Positions 1 to 9,352 of a DNA stretch of 64,000 bases are shown here, one piece after another. Numbering within the stretch: the stretch's first letter is position 1; the number at the start of each line of letters is the position of its first letter. Under the pieces are notes generated by a model. That model worked only from the letters and a program-made list of their open reading frames with translations. It searched no databases and was not told the origin of the DNA. The stretch spans positions 1-64,000 of the forward strand of contig CAUYUJ010020733.1 of assembly GCA_963575745.1 (NCBI GenBank), written 5' to 3'. The position numbers and the translations under genes are program-made. This stretch comes from Prorocentrum cordatum. Lineage: Eukaryota; Sar; Dinophyceae; Prorocentrales; Prorocentraceae.

Positions 1-46
1 CCTCCTCCTCCTCCTCCTCCTCCTCCTCTTCCTCCTCCTCCCCCTC
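1..46. repeat. CCT trinucleotide microsatellite
   Basis: Nearly pure CCT repeat at the left window edge, probably cut by it. It lies downstream of the last exon I can see of the minus-strand gene at 0.5-4 kb, so it may be intronic or intergenic. Confidence 0.9.
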
Positions 47-159
47 AGCATCTTCACCCTGCGGCGGCAGTGGCGGGCGGCGGGCAGGGCGAGGAGGGGG
101 GCGAGGAGGAGGGGGGTGCGGCGACGGGCGATGGGCCACGGTGATGGGGCGATGGGCGA

Positions 160-335
160 TGGATGGGAGATGTGAGAGGTAGGAGGTAGGACAGGTAGGA
201 CGTGTTGGCTGTAGGCTGTAGGCTGTAGGCCACTGTAGGCCCTGTAGGCATGAGGGTTGGAGCTCGCAGCTACAGCAGCAAGCAGCTGGCAGCTAGCAGC
301 TAGGAGCTAGCAGCTAGGGCCAGCTAGGGTCAGGA
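160..335. repeat. Degenerate GTAGGCT and AGCTAGC short tandem repeats
   Basis: Adjacent runs of a 7-base unit (GCTGTAG) and of AGCTAGC-like units. On the minus strand this reads as CTACAGC repeats. No exon could be assigned here; the continuation of the minus-strand gene beyond about 498 is unresolved. Confidence 0.6.
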
Positions 336-497
336 CAGGAGCCACGACGCCATGGCTCATGGCCAATGTCACTGTCATATGTCCTATGCATGGAGGGGCG
401 AAAAGAGAAGGGAGAAGGTGGATGGGCGGGGGGCGGGAAGGCCCAAGGGCGGCGAGGAGGGCGGGTGGCGGGGCCGGGGGTTCGCCCGCCCGCGGAA

Positions 498-555
498 CCG
501 GCCACATCACCACGAGCCGGTGACTCGACACCATGATGCAGTACGTGTCCTTGAC
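498..555 (-). CDS. Exon 7 of the unknown split gene (3' end uncertain)
   Basis: Reads VKDTYCIMVSSHRLVVMWPV after the acceptor CCCTACAG, phase 0. The frame stays open into a Pro-rich stretch and a TAG near 307, so this could be the last exon read through, or it could splice at CCG before GTTCCG. The end at 498 is a guess. Confidence 0.6.
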
Positions 556-2998
556 CTGTAGGGCGGAGAAGGGAGGGGGGGAAGTGAAGGCGAGGAACTG
601 CGGGGACGAGGGAGGGTGAAAGGAGGCGCGAGGCGGGGCAGGTCAGGCGCGGGAGGAGGTGCGAGGCGCGAGGAAGGCCGAGGGGTGGCGGGGAAGGGGG
701 CCAGGCAAAGAGTGGGGAGGAGAGAGAAGAGCGAAGATAGAATAGGGAGATGGGAGAAAAGGAGGAGAGGTTGAGAAAACGAGTAGGGGGGGAGGGGCCC
801 GGGAGGGGAGAATGATGAAGGCGTTTAGTATGCAGTGTTGAAAGTGGCAAACCTGATCACCATCAGGCCCGATTGGCAAGGACGTGATCTCGCTGGTCTC
901 GTCCCACTTCCAGCACGAGGCGACGGCGTGCGGCGGCCTGTCTACTGCTGTACTCCAACCCTCCAACCCTCCAACCCTGCTGCCTGCTACCTGCTACCTG
1001 CTACCCTCCGCCTCGTCAGCGTTCTTCTCGTTCTCATTTGGAAACTAGCAAACTGGAAACTAGGGAACCCCATCATTCCTAGATGTCCTAGGTCCTACCT
1101 GGTCCTACCTCCTACCTCTACCTCTACCTCCTACCTTCCTACCTCCTACATCCTACCTTGCTTCCGCCTTCCTCCTTCCTCCTCCGACGTCTCCCCCTCC
1201 TCCTCAGGCTCGCATCCCCCCCTCCACTCCCCCCCTCCATCTTCCCTCCACTCTGCGCGCCGATCCACGTCCACCGCCATCCTCCGCCCCGTCCTCCTCA
1301 GCCGTCGCCGCTCTCGACACCCACCCACCCGCGCCTCTGCTCGCACATGAAGACGATGGTGCGCAAGTACCGGGCCTGTTGCTCGTGCATCACGTTCGCC
1401 TTAGCTTTAGCTGAGTGGAAACGGCGGCGGCACGGATGCGAGATCCGATCAGGGAGCGGGAGCGGCGTATGAAAAGGATGAGAGGAGATTGTGATAAGAG
1501 GATGGCCGATGAGGAGGGATACGAGGGGATAGGGATAGTATTAGAATATGGGATGCGGCGGGCGGCGGCAGTCAAGAGCGACCGTGACGACTCCTCCTCT
1601 CCTCCTCCTCATCGTCCTTCGTCGTTGTCGGACCTCATCCCCCTCCCCTCTCCTCCTCCTCATCCCCCTCCCCTCTCCTCCTCCTATCCTCTCCTCCTCC
1701 TCCTCCTCTCCTCCTCTCCTCCTCCTCCTCCTCTCCTCCTCCTACTCACCCCCCTCCCCTCTCCTGAGCAGCGGAATGGAGGCGGGCGTCCAAGGTCCGC
1801 GCCACGGCAAGCTGGCTGCGCTTGATCGCACCGCAGCTCTGACCAAATATGCGCTGCAACGCACGCAGCTTGACCTCGCCGTGGATAGCCATGTCGCACC
1901 TGGGGGCCGCTCACCCAACCCCCAACCTACAATCGGACCTAGGCCCGAAGAACACCCTTCAAGAACATGAGACCCTCCGCCGGCCAAAACGCACAGAACA
2001 CCCCAGGGTGCCCCCCCCCAGGATGCATAAGAACATCCAACCAAGACGAAGAGCGCAAGGGCACCCTCCCCAAACCGACCTCGATCTTACACCTCGGTCC
2101 GACTGTACCTTCATCTGCGCCGCCGTCGCCATTCCTGCCCTGCCGACTTCGCCCTAAGCCCTAAGCCCTAAGCCGCTTAAGCCCTAAGGCCCTACCCCCT
2201 ACCCTACCACCTACTTCGCCCCCCCCCAGCGTCCAGAGCGTTCGTCCACCGTCTTCCTCCGCCCCCCAGTCCTCAGTCCGTCCTTCCACCATCCACCAGT
2301 ATCCCTCCCGCATTCTCAATCTTCCCTCTGCCCCCCTCCCCCCTCCTCCCTCCTCCACCCTCCCGGCCACCGTTCATGCTCCTCCTCGCTCCTCAGCGCC
2401 CCTTCTGCCCCTCAGCCGCGCCTCTCCGTCGCCGCCAGGCGGGAGCCGTTGCCGCGGCGACCCCGCGGCTGCACCACGAGCGCGCCCTTGGACTTGGCAA
2501 GCGTGAACTTGCCGCCTGCGGCGGGAGAAAGTGGAGCAGCGAGCAGCGCGCAGCTGAGCAACAGCAGGTCAGCAGGCGCAAGAGGAGCAGAAGCAGGAAG
2601 AGGAGCAGGAGGCAGGAGGGGGAGGGGGGGAGGGGCGGACGGGGAGAGGGGGAGGAGGGGGGGGGCAAGGGGGCGAGGGGGGGAGGGGGGGGCGAGGAGA
2701 GGATTGGGGGATTGAATTGAAAGAGTTGGGGTGGATGGGGACTGGGAGAGCGGAAGAGTGGGCGAGGTTGGATGTCCCGGCGACGTGCGTCGGGCGCCGG
2801 GGCGAGAAGGGGGGGGGAAAAAAAAAGGCAAGCGTGAAGCGGCGCCTCGCGCCGCAACAGCGATGGCCACATCATCGGCCTCGTCGCGGGCCTCCTTGGC
2901 CTTCTTCGCCTTGGCTGGGGTGGGCTGGCTCCTATCAGCTATCAGCCGCATTCCCCTCCGCCCGCCGCTTCCATCCTCTCATCCTCTCTCCTCCCTCC

Positions 2999-3091
<93 letters not shown>

Positions 3092-3147
3092 CTCTCTCTC
3101 TCTCTCTCTCTCATCTCTTCTCCTCTCTCTCCTCTCTCTCTCTCTCG

Positions 3148-3208
<61 letters not shown>

Positions 3209-3951
3209 GGGGACTGGTCCTTAGCCTTGGCCCTTGGCCCCGTCCGCGTTCGTCGTTCGTGCATGCGTCGGCTCTCCACTCCTCCTGCCCCCCCCCCCCC
3301 TCCCTCCTCAGGTCGTCCTCACCACCCTCCTCCCTCCTCTCTCCTTCCATCTCTCATCTAGCCATCTAGTCATAGTCTAGTCTATCAATCTCTCCTCCTG
3401 CCTCCGCCTCCTCGCATACTCGCATACCCCTCCTCCCCCCGTCCTCCTCCCCCCTCCTCCTGCCTCCCGCACATGGTCCTTGGCCTTGGCCCTTGGCCCC
3501 GTCCTCGTTCGTCGTTCGTGCACGCATCGGTCATCTCCTCCTCCCACTCCTCCTGCCCCCCCCCTCCCTCTCCTCAGGTCGTCCTCACCATCCCCCTCCC
3601 TCCTCTCTCCTTCAATCTCTCATCTAGCCATCTAGTCATAGTCTAGTCTATAAATCTCTCCTCCTGCCTCCGCCTCCTCGCATACTCGCATACCCCTCCT
3701 CCCCCCGTCCTCCTCCTCCCTCCTCCTGCCTCCCGCCTCCTGCCCCCCCCCACGGTCGCCTTGCCGTGGCGCATGCGCCAGCCCGCATTCTTGGCCGCCT
3801 CAGTGCCCTGCCAGCCCCCCCGGCGCCCGCGGCCATCTGCGGGCGCGGGCCCGCCGACGGCGACAAGGGCGGCGACGTCCGCGGCGCCGCCCGCGGGGTC
3901 GCCAGCCGCGGGCGCCGGGGGGGCGTCGCCCCCGAGCAGATCTGCGACCAT
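498..3951 (-). CDS. Split gene of unknown function, start plus seven exons (minus strand)
   Basis: The gene begins at ATG 3951 and can be followed through exons 3951-3760, 2909-2846, 2515-2422, 1899-1764, 1399-1335, 937-853 and 555 to about 498. All six junctions keep one frame. Each intron starts with G directly after an exon AG (donors GC, GC, GC, GA, GC, GT) and ends AG before a G, a known dinoflagellate habit. The start of the protein is Ala/Gly/Pro-rich, followed by a Lys/Glu-rich helix, a basic stretch, and a folded-looking part with the motifs CDMAIHGEVKLRALQRIFG, SCWKWDETSEITS and KDTYCIMVSSHRL. I do not recognise the family. Codons are strongly GC-ending. The introns (297-850 bp) hold CCT and CT microsatellites. 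The 3' end lies below 498 and is not resolved. A spliced-leader-like sequence sits just upstream. Confidence 0.7.
853..937 (-). CDS. Exon 6 of the unknown split gene
   Basis: 85 bases reading PPHAVASCWKWDETSEITSL, then PIGPDGDQ. The acceptor is GTAGACAG before GCCGCC. The donor is GATCAG before GTTTGC, the one canonical GT donor of the set. Confidence 0.75.
1078..1165. repeat. CCTACCT-type short tandem repeat
   Basis: Imperfect 7-base units of CTACCTC, inside the intron between exons 5 and 6 of the minus-strand gene. Confidence 0.7.
1335..1399 (-). CDS. Exon 5 of the unknown split gene
   Basis: 65 bases reading ANVMHEQQARYLRTIVFMCE, then Q. The acceptor is GCTAAG before GCGAAC. The donor is CAGAG before GCGCGG. 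Phase 0 in, phase 2 out, which joins exon 6 exactly. Confidence 0.7.
1588..1750. repeat. CCT-rich microsatellite
   Basis: CTCCTCCT-type repeat with interruptions, inside the intron following exon 4 of the minus-strand gene. It supplies the long Pro/Ser/Leu open frames in other frames. Confidence 0.85.
1764..1899 (-). CDS. Exon 4 of the unknown split gene
   Basis: 136 bases reading CDMAIHGEVKLRALQRIFG, then QSCGAIKRSQLAVARTL and DARLHSAAQ. This is the most protein-like exon of the gene. The acceptor is GGCCCCCAG before GTGCG. The donor is CAG before GAGAGG (GA type). A canonical GTGAGT 15 bases further on would put the next exon out of frame. Confidence 0.75.
1930..2106. mobile_element. TIR element, CAGTCGGACC family, copy 1
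   Basis: About 177 bp with inverted ends AATCGGACCTAGG and CCTCGGTCCGACTG. The interior (AGAACA..CTTCAAGAACATGAGACCCT) is shared with 28594-28769 and 44404-44590. No coding capacity. It lies inside an intron of the minus-strand gene. Confidence 0.7.
2151..2190. repeat. Telomere-like CCCTAAG repeats
   Basis: Three tandem CCCTAAG units plus degenerate neighbours. This is one base off the CCCTAAA (TTTAGGG) telomere unit. An interstitial, very short array. Confidence 0.6.
2422..2515 (-). CDS. Exon 3 of the unknown split gene
   Basis: 94 bases reading GKFTLAKSKGALVVQPRG, then a basic Gly/Arg segment and RLAATE. The acceptor is CCGCCGCAG before GCGG. The donor is GAGAG before GCGCGG. The 12-mer TTCACGCTTGCC occurs both just after exon 2 (about 2837-2826) and in this exon, so the two junction regions share sequence. 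Confidence 0.65.
2613..2705. repeat. GGGGA-rich low-complexity tract
   Basis: Purine-only strand with G runs, intronic between exons 2 and 3 of the minus-strand gene. Confidence 0.7.
2846..2909 (-). CDS. Exon 2 of the unknown split gene
   Basis: 64 bases reading AKKAKEARDEADDVAIAVAA, Lys/Glu/Asp/Ala-rich and probably helical. Phase 0 in, phase 1 out. The donor is CGAG followed by GCGCCG, a GC donor. Confidence 0.65.
3001..3206. repeat. CT dinucleotide microsatellite
   Basis: About 205 bp of nearly pure CT with a few interruptions (TCGTCTC, TCATCTC, TCCTCTC), in the first intron of the minus-strand gene. Confidence 0.95.
3213..3742. repeat. Tandem duplication, two units of about 262 bp
   Basis: The block starting at GTCCTTAGCCTTGGCCC recurs at offset 259-266, including CGTTCGTCGTTCGTGC and CATCTAGCCATCTAGTCATA. 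A few indels separate the copies. It lies in the first intron. Confidence 0.85.
3760..3951 (-). CDS. Exon 1 of the unknown split gene
   Basis: 192 bases, 64 codons from the first ATG downstream of the spliced-leader-like site. It starts MVADLLGGDAPPAPAAG and ends WRMRHGK. The donor is AAG followed by GCGACC; the same CAAGGCGA octamer recurs at the exon 2 acceptor, so the 850-bp intron is flanked by an 8-base direct repeat. Codons end almost wholly in G or C. Reading further runs into poly-Gly/Arg low complexity. Confidence 0.65.
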
Positions 3952-3998
3952 CTCACCGTCTGGAGGGGAGGCTGCCGGGAGGCTGTCTTACGAGAGAG

Positions 3999-4016
3999 CT
4001 TGAAGCCAAAATGGCT
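3999..4016 (-). promoter_or_regulatory. Relict spliced-leader-like sequence
   Basis: The minus strand reads AGCCATTTTGGCTTCAAG. The dinoflagellate spliced leader ends AGCCATTTTGGCTCAAG, so this is a 17-base match with one inserted T; the leader's first bases CCGT are not matched (GCTC here). It is 47 bases upstream of the ATG at 3951, a normal 5'-UTR length. The reading is that a spliced mRNA was copied back into the genome, leaving a leader copy. On the plus strand the same bases contain AAAATGGCT, which could be a chance start context, so this is not certain. Confidence 0.55.
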
Positions 4017-4020
4017 GAGC

Positions 4021-4870
4021 TGGGGGCGCGGGTGGCGGTGGGGAGCCTCTCCACCAACGCCCGCGCCCCCACCGCCCACCACCGCCCCCCAGCCATCTCG
4101 ATGAGAAGGAAGGCAGGCAGGAAGGGAGGGGGGGGACGGACGCCAGATAGGACGGACGGACGGGCGGCGAGTCGGCGGAGGAGGCGGAAAGAGGACGAAA
4201 GATGAGCGGGGATGAGGGGGGACCAGGGGAAGAAGATATAGGATGCTACTGAAATCGCATTTGATTCTAATCGTTTTTCAATTCTCCCGGGTGCCTGGTG
4301 AAACTTGGGTGCATGACCTAAGGCCCTCCCCCAAGTGACTGTCACAACCCCTCTTGTCACACCCCCGGGTCACTGTCGCGCGCCCCCCCGCGCCACTGTC
4401 GCGGCCTCCCTCGTGACACCCCGGCGTCGCTGTCACAGCTCCCCGGGCAAGATTTGTAGAGAGGTCCCAGAACCAAGGAAACGGAACAGCCAGCCCTAGC
4501 TGCGACAAATCGCCGCCTTCCCGCAGCTTCACCTCCCCCGCACGCAAGATGCGAAACAACACCGAAACCGAATTCTAGATTAGGGACACTCCGACATCAA
4601 CCCTGCGAAGTTGTCGAGCAGCCAGATGAGCGACGAGGAGTTTGGGGTGGGCGTGCTCCGCCCAAGGTGGTCAGATTGAGATGCATAGAACCTGTGCACA
4701 GGGCACTCCAATTCACCGCTGCTCCGGGAGGTAAGAGATGAAGTGTCCTCAGGTCCGCGCGAATTCCCTGCGTTCAATTAAACTTGTGGGTGCTCTTGAA
4801 TGGGCTCTTGGGCGCTACCAGGCGCGTCAAGGTATCGGGCCGCCTCGGACTGCCGAGCCCTGGGAAGCAA
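4021..4870. other. No gene recognised
   Basis: GC-rich sequence upstream of the minus-strand gene. It holds a degenerate repeat of GTCACTGTCGC-like units at about 4335-4440. No exon with consistent splice sites seen. Confidence 0.5.
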
Positions 4871-4985
4871 ACAGTAACCCCCCCGGCGATATCGTTAGCA
4901 CAGAAAATAAAATAAATAATTATTTTGGGTGGCGCCCTCCGGCGATATCGTTAGCACATAAAAAAGTAAAGAAGAATTAAATTAA
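4871..4985. repeat. Two copies of a GCGATATCGTTAGCACA motif
   Basis: GGCGATATCGTTAGCACA occurs at about 4882 and again at about 4941. A related CGCGATATGTTAGCACA ends each 394-bp unit downstream, so these are probably remnants of the same satellite. Confidence 0.7.
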
Positions 4986-5142
4986 TTAATTTGCCCCACC
5001 GGGCCCGAAGCTGGCGGCAACGTGAGGCGACATAATGAAGAACCAATGCGCGCGAACGCTTGCCAATGGGTTCCCGCCTTGCTAGAACACTAGGAATCTG
5101 GCGCGCATCGGAAATGAAAAGGTAAATCAAAAATGACAAACA

Positions 5143-5940
5143 ATGAAATCACCGCAAGCAACTATACTTGAAAGGACCCCCAAAAGGAATCCCCGAGGAA
5201 TCTCAAAAGGAAACCCATGCAGAATCTCAAAAGGAACCCCACAAAATGATCTCAAAGGAACCCCACAGAAATCGCAAAGGGATCTCAGCGGCAGCTTAAA
5301 CGAACCACGAAGGAATCTAAGGAATCTGGAAAACGCGGACTCGCGTGGACATAAGCAAACCCTATTGCGACCGCAGTAGGGAATTTGTTCTTTTCAGGGG
5401 GTCCTATGGGAGAGTCCACGGAGGGATATCGCAGACGGATTCCGCGAACCCCCCCCGCGATATGTTAGCACATTTATTGAACATAGAACAATCCACAGGC
5501 ACCGGAGGTCGATGTGATGTTCCCTCCAGGGATTGTGGAAGGAATGTCAGAGGAACTTGAAAGGATCCCCAAAGGAATCCCATAATAATATCACAGGGGA
5601 TCCCACGCATAATATCAGAGGAACCAATGGAAGTTCAAAGCAATCTCAAAGAAGCCCAACAAAAATCGCAAAGGCATCTCAGCGGCAGCTCAAACGAACC
5701 ACGAAGGAATCTAAGGAATTTGGAAAACGCGGGCTCGCGTGGACATAAGCAATCCCTATTGCGACCGCACTAGGGACATTGATTCTTTCAGGGGATCCTA
5801 TAGGAGAGTCCACGGAGAGATATCGCAGACGGATTCCGCGAACCCCCCCGCGATATGTTAGCACATATATTGAAAATGAAATAATCCACCGGCCTCGGAT
5901 GTCGATGTGATGCTCCCTTAAGCAATGGGGCATCAAAGGG
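5143..5940. repeat. Tandem satellite, two units of 394 bp
   Basis: CGAACCACGAAGGAATCTAA at 5301 recurs at 5695, and the following 230 bp (TATTGCGACCGCA, GAGAGTCCACGGAG, CGATATGTTAGCACA, CCGGAGGTCGATGTGATG) is repeated with few changes. Each unit also has an inner AT-rich array of AAAGGAATC/CTCAAAAGGAA words. A third, degraded array runs to about 6110. Confidence 0.85.
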
Positions 5941-6477
5941 ATATGACCGGAACCTCAAGGGACCCCCAGAATAACATCAAAGGAACACCAGAGGAGTCTC
6001 AAAGGAGTCCCAAAAGAATCACAATGGAAACGGCAAGGAATCTCAAAAGAAGCCAATCGGAGTATCAAAGGAATCTCTGAGGACTCTCACAGAAACGCAC
6101 AGAATCACAGGAAGCGACTCTGGGCAGGTATGCCTTGTCGCTGGGCTCTGGACTACAAGGGGACCGGGCATTCAGAGGCTTGTAGAGGCCTTTCTGGATG
6201 CCTCCTGGGAACCTCCGGGGACCTCCCCTCCGCGGACCTCTGGTGACCTGCGGGGGATATCGCTTCCGCCCCAGCCCCAGTGCGGGAAGCGTTACAATTT
6301 CCTCTGATGAGGGGGGGGGGGGGGTACTGATTGCTTCCCAGGGTTAAGCTGTCGGCATCGAAACGGATCGAGGCGGCCAAGATTCGATGTCGAGTCGGAT
6401 CGATCGAATCGAAATGAACCCTGGGGCCACAGGCAGCGATCCATGAGCGACTGGCGGTCGATGCATGCCTGACTACC

Positions 6478-6640
6478 GACCAGACCACCCCAACCCAACC
6501 CGAAGACCCGAATTTGGCTCGGATTTCGGGTTTGGGGGGGGGTACGGGTTCCATGTGTTTTTTTTCAATGCCCCCCCCTCACTGGAAGTGGAGGGTAAAT
6601 TGAGGCCTTCGGGTTGGGTTGGGGTGGTTTGGCAGGTGGT
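6478..6640. mobile_element. TIR element, AACCCAACCC family, copy 1
   Basis: The ends ACCACCCCAACCCAACCCGA and its reverse complement TCGGGTTGGGTTGGGGTGGT match over 22 bp. The interior has G and T runs and no reading frame of interest. A diverged relative is at 35368-35505. Confidence 0.7.
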
Positions 6641-7310
6641 GTATCTCCCCCTGAGCCCATCCCCCCCCCCCCCAAAACGTTGCCCCTGACTCCTGGGCGC
6701 CACCAGGCGCTCTCTGGCGCTGCTCGGGCGGCTCGCGTGATCTCCCGATGGGGCCTCGGCGGGGTGCGCCCGGGCCCTGTGCGCCCAGCGTGGCCCGAGC
6801 AGGTGCTGAGGGGCCTGCCCCGGAGAGCCCCTCCTGGGCGCGGGCCCTGGATGCCTGAGCAAAGAACCCAGCGCTCACGGGAGCTCCGCCGCGGTTTGGC
6901 ACAGACTCAGCAGGCTCGGACGTCTGGTCCCGACAGCGCACGAAGCGGCCCAAGAGGCTCCAAACATCACCCTGAGCTGGTCCCTGCAGCCGTAGCTGGC
7001 ACCATGTAGCTCGCCCCACATAGATCGGCCCACGCATGGTGCGCCGCATGGACTGAAGCACATGGCTTGCACCACATGGGTGTCACCAGATCACCTCCAC
7101 GAAGACCACTGGTGACACTACAACGTCGCGAATCAAAAGATCGATCGGCAAACCTGGGACACCGCAAACCAACCTGCAACAAGCAAACTCTGGTTTGAAC
7201 CTTGGCCTGAACAAAGAATCGACTATGCAATTGCTCTGCATGCATAAGCAAATGAGCCGCAGCCCAAACGGCCAATTGGCCCGAACGACAAACGATGTCA
7301 AAACAGCATG
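6641..7310. other. No gene recognised
   Basis: GC-rich low-complexity block to about 6970, then a short degenerate array of GCACCACATGG / GCGCCGCATGG words (6985-7090). Open frames here are rich in Arg, Pro and Gly on both strands and show no splice-consistent exon. Confidence 0.5.
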
Positions 7311-7454
7311 TTGGGAAAACTTCGAAGACGGATGATGTTGCAATGCTCTCGGCACGCGCGCTGGGACGCACGAGTGTGGCCTGCACGGTACCAATTGATT
7401 GGGATTGCACGTGCGCGTGAACGGTTCCCCCCGGGGCCGTATGCGACCCGAGGA

Positions 7455-7680
7455 GCAGGAGGAGAAGGGGGAGGAGGACGAGGAGGAGGAGGAGGAGGTG
7501 GGGGAGGAGGACGAGGGGGAGGAGAAGGAGGGGGAGGAGGAAGGGGGAGGAGGAGGAGGAGGAGGAGGAGGAGGAGGAGGAGGAGAGCGGAGGAGGAAGG
7601 AGTGGGGAGGAGGATGAGAAGAGGAGTACGGAGGGAGAGGAAGAGGAGAGGAGCAGGAGGAGGAGGGTGAGGAGGAAGGG
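7455..7680. repeat. GGA microsatellite
   Basis: GGA/GAGGAGG repeat between units of the 768-bp tandem duplication. Confidence 0.9.
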
Positions 7681-8214
7681 AGAGGACGGATCGCCTAAGC
7701 CCTACGGAGAACACCCTCCCAGTGTACCTGCAGGGTACCAGGGCGATGGGATGCAGGTGCGCGTGGATGCTGCGTGTTTCTGAGTCTCAAACGTCGCACA
7801 CGGGCACGCGCGAGGCCCGACACGGTTTCTTGTGTGAAGAACGGCAGAATACTATAACGGTCGGGCGTTTGACCTAAGGCCACCCAAAGAAGGAGCAAGG
7901 GCCCCGTTTCCCCCATAAGTTAAACTTCGATGTCCAGGGGAAACCTCAGGAAAACCTAACAAACTATCAAACAATCAGGAAGACCGACCCCTCCCCAACG
8001 AAAGGTTCTTCGACACGCCCCACTGTGTTCAAAGATGGTGTGCCAGAGTCTTTGTGCCAGCTGACTGATATGAGCACCCCAGGTATTGTAATGAGGTTTG
8101 TACATTGCGCACATCGTGTGTCGCATGGATTCGACATAACTAAACATGTTCAATTGAACACGTCTTGTAAGAATCCAAGCAGTGCTGCGCAGAGATTTGT
8201 TGAACAGGGCAGGA

Positions 8215-8452
8215 TGAGAAGGATGAGGAGGACGGTAAAGAGAGGAGGTAGAGCGGGGGGGAGGAGGACGAGTGGGGAGGAGAAGGGAGGGGGAGGAGGA
8301 AGGGGGAGGAGGAGAGAGGAGAGGCGTGAGGAAAGGAGTAGAGGAATGAGTAGGAGGAGGAGGGGGAGGAGGAGGAATGAGAGAGGAAGATAGAGGATAG
8401 GAGGAGGAGAGGAGGACAAGAAGGAGGGGGAGGAGGAGGAGGAGAGAGGAGG
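8215..8452. repeat. GGA microsatellite
   Basis: Interrupted GGA repeat occupying the same place in the second unit of the 768-bp duplication. Confidence 0.85.
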
Positions 8453-9136
8453 ACGGATCGCCTAAGCCCTTCGGAGACACCCTCCAGTGTGACCTGCAGG
8501 GTACCAGTTGATTGGGATGGCAGGTGCGCGATGGATGCCGACTGATCTCAACGTGCGCACGCGCGAGGCCCGACACGGTTTCTTGTGTGACAGAACGGCA
8601 GAAAGCTATACGGTCGGGGCGTTGACCTAAGGCACCCTAAAGAAGGAGCGAGGCCCCTTTTCCCCATAAGTTAAACTTCGATGTCCCATGGGAAACCTCA
8701 GGAAAACCTGAGACAAACTATCAAACAATCAAGGAAGACCGAGCCCCTCCCCAACGAAAAGGGTTCCTTCTTCAGCGCCCCGACTGTATGGTTCAAAACG
8801 ATGGTGTGCCAGAGTCTTTGTGCCAGCATTGACAGAATATGAGCACCCCAGGTACTGTAATGAGGTTGACATGTGCGCACTCGTGTGGTCGGCATGGTAT
8901 TGCGACAACTAATCATGTTCATTGAACACGTGCTTGTAAGATCCAAGCAGTGCTGCGCAGAGATTTGTTGAACAGGGGTGAAAGAACGGAAAAGGCACAC
9001 ACGTCGAGGGGATGGCATAAGTGAGGCCTCGGCGGGTATCGTCCGATATGCAGAGAAGGGAACCTATGGTGCAACCTCTGCGGTACAAGCTTGGTGGCTC
9101 GAGCTGTATCGCTAGCTATGTCGTACAATCCATTCG

Positions 9137-9352
9137 GTGCAATTGCATTTCAAGAACTTGGAATCGTCAGCTCCCATGCTCCAGCAAGTATCCAAACCAC
9201 CGGCCCGTAAGTTCGTGGCAACACTCCACTGGCGCGGATGCGCGAGGAGCCTGATAATCCAGACTTTCATGACTCGGGCGGGCGAGGAGCCATGGTGGCA
9301 TGGTGACATCGACGACGACAACGAGGATGATGATTGGGGAAGCCAACAGTAA
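9137..9352 (+). other. Candidate coding segment, unrecognised
   Basis: An open frame of ordinary amino-acid texture (KPPARKFVATLHWRGCARS, then TRAGEEPWWHGDIDDD) ending in an acidic tail and TAA. It has no ATG and no clear AG-G splice borders, and the end overlaps the start of a TIR element. Codon use is not GC3-biased, so it could be non-coding. Confidence 0.2.

Larger units (their letters stand above)
7380..8985. repeat. Tandem duplication with a unit of about 768 bp
   Basis: Unit 1 (about 7685-8215) and unit 2 (about 8452-8980) share CGGATCGCCTAAGCCCT, GGCCCGACACGGTTTCTTGT, ATAAGTTAAACTTCGATGTC, GGTGTGCCAGAGTCTTTGTG and GTGCTGCGCAGAGATTTGTT. A fragment of a third unit is at 7385-7430. Each unit is separated by a GGA tract. 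The copies differ mainly by scattered 1-4 base indels. Confidence 0.85.

Noticed and set aside
4011-4205. A plus-strand ORF starting at AAAATGGCT, as an alternative to the spliced-leader reading
   Set aside because: The downstream sequence (RAPTAHHRPP, then basic low complexity) is not protein-like, whereas the minus-strand exon is. It remains a possible chance explanation for the motif.
8025-8393. Plus-strand ORF spanning the 768-bp repeat unit and GGA tract
   Set aside because: The frame is lost by indels in the second copy.
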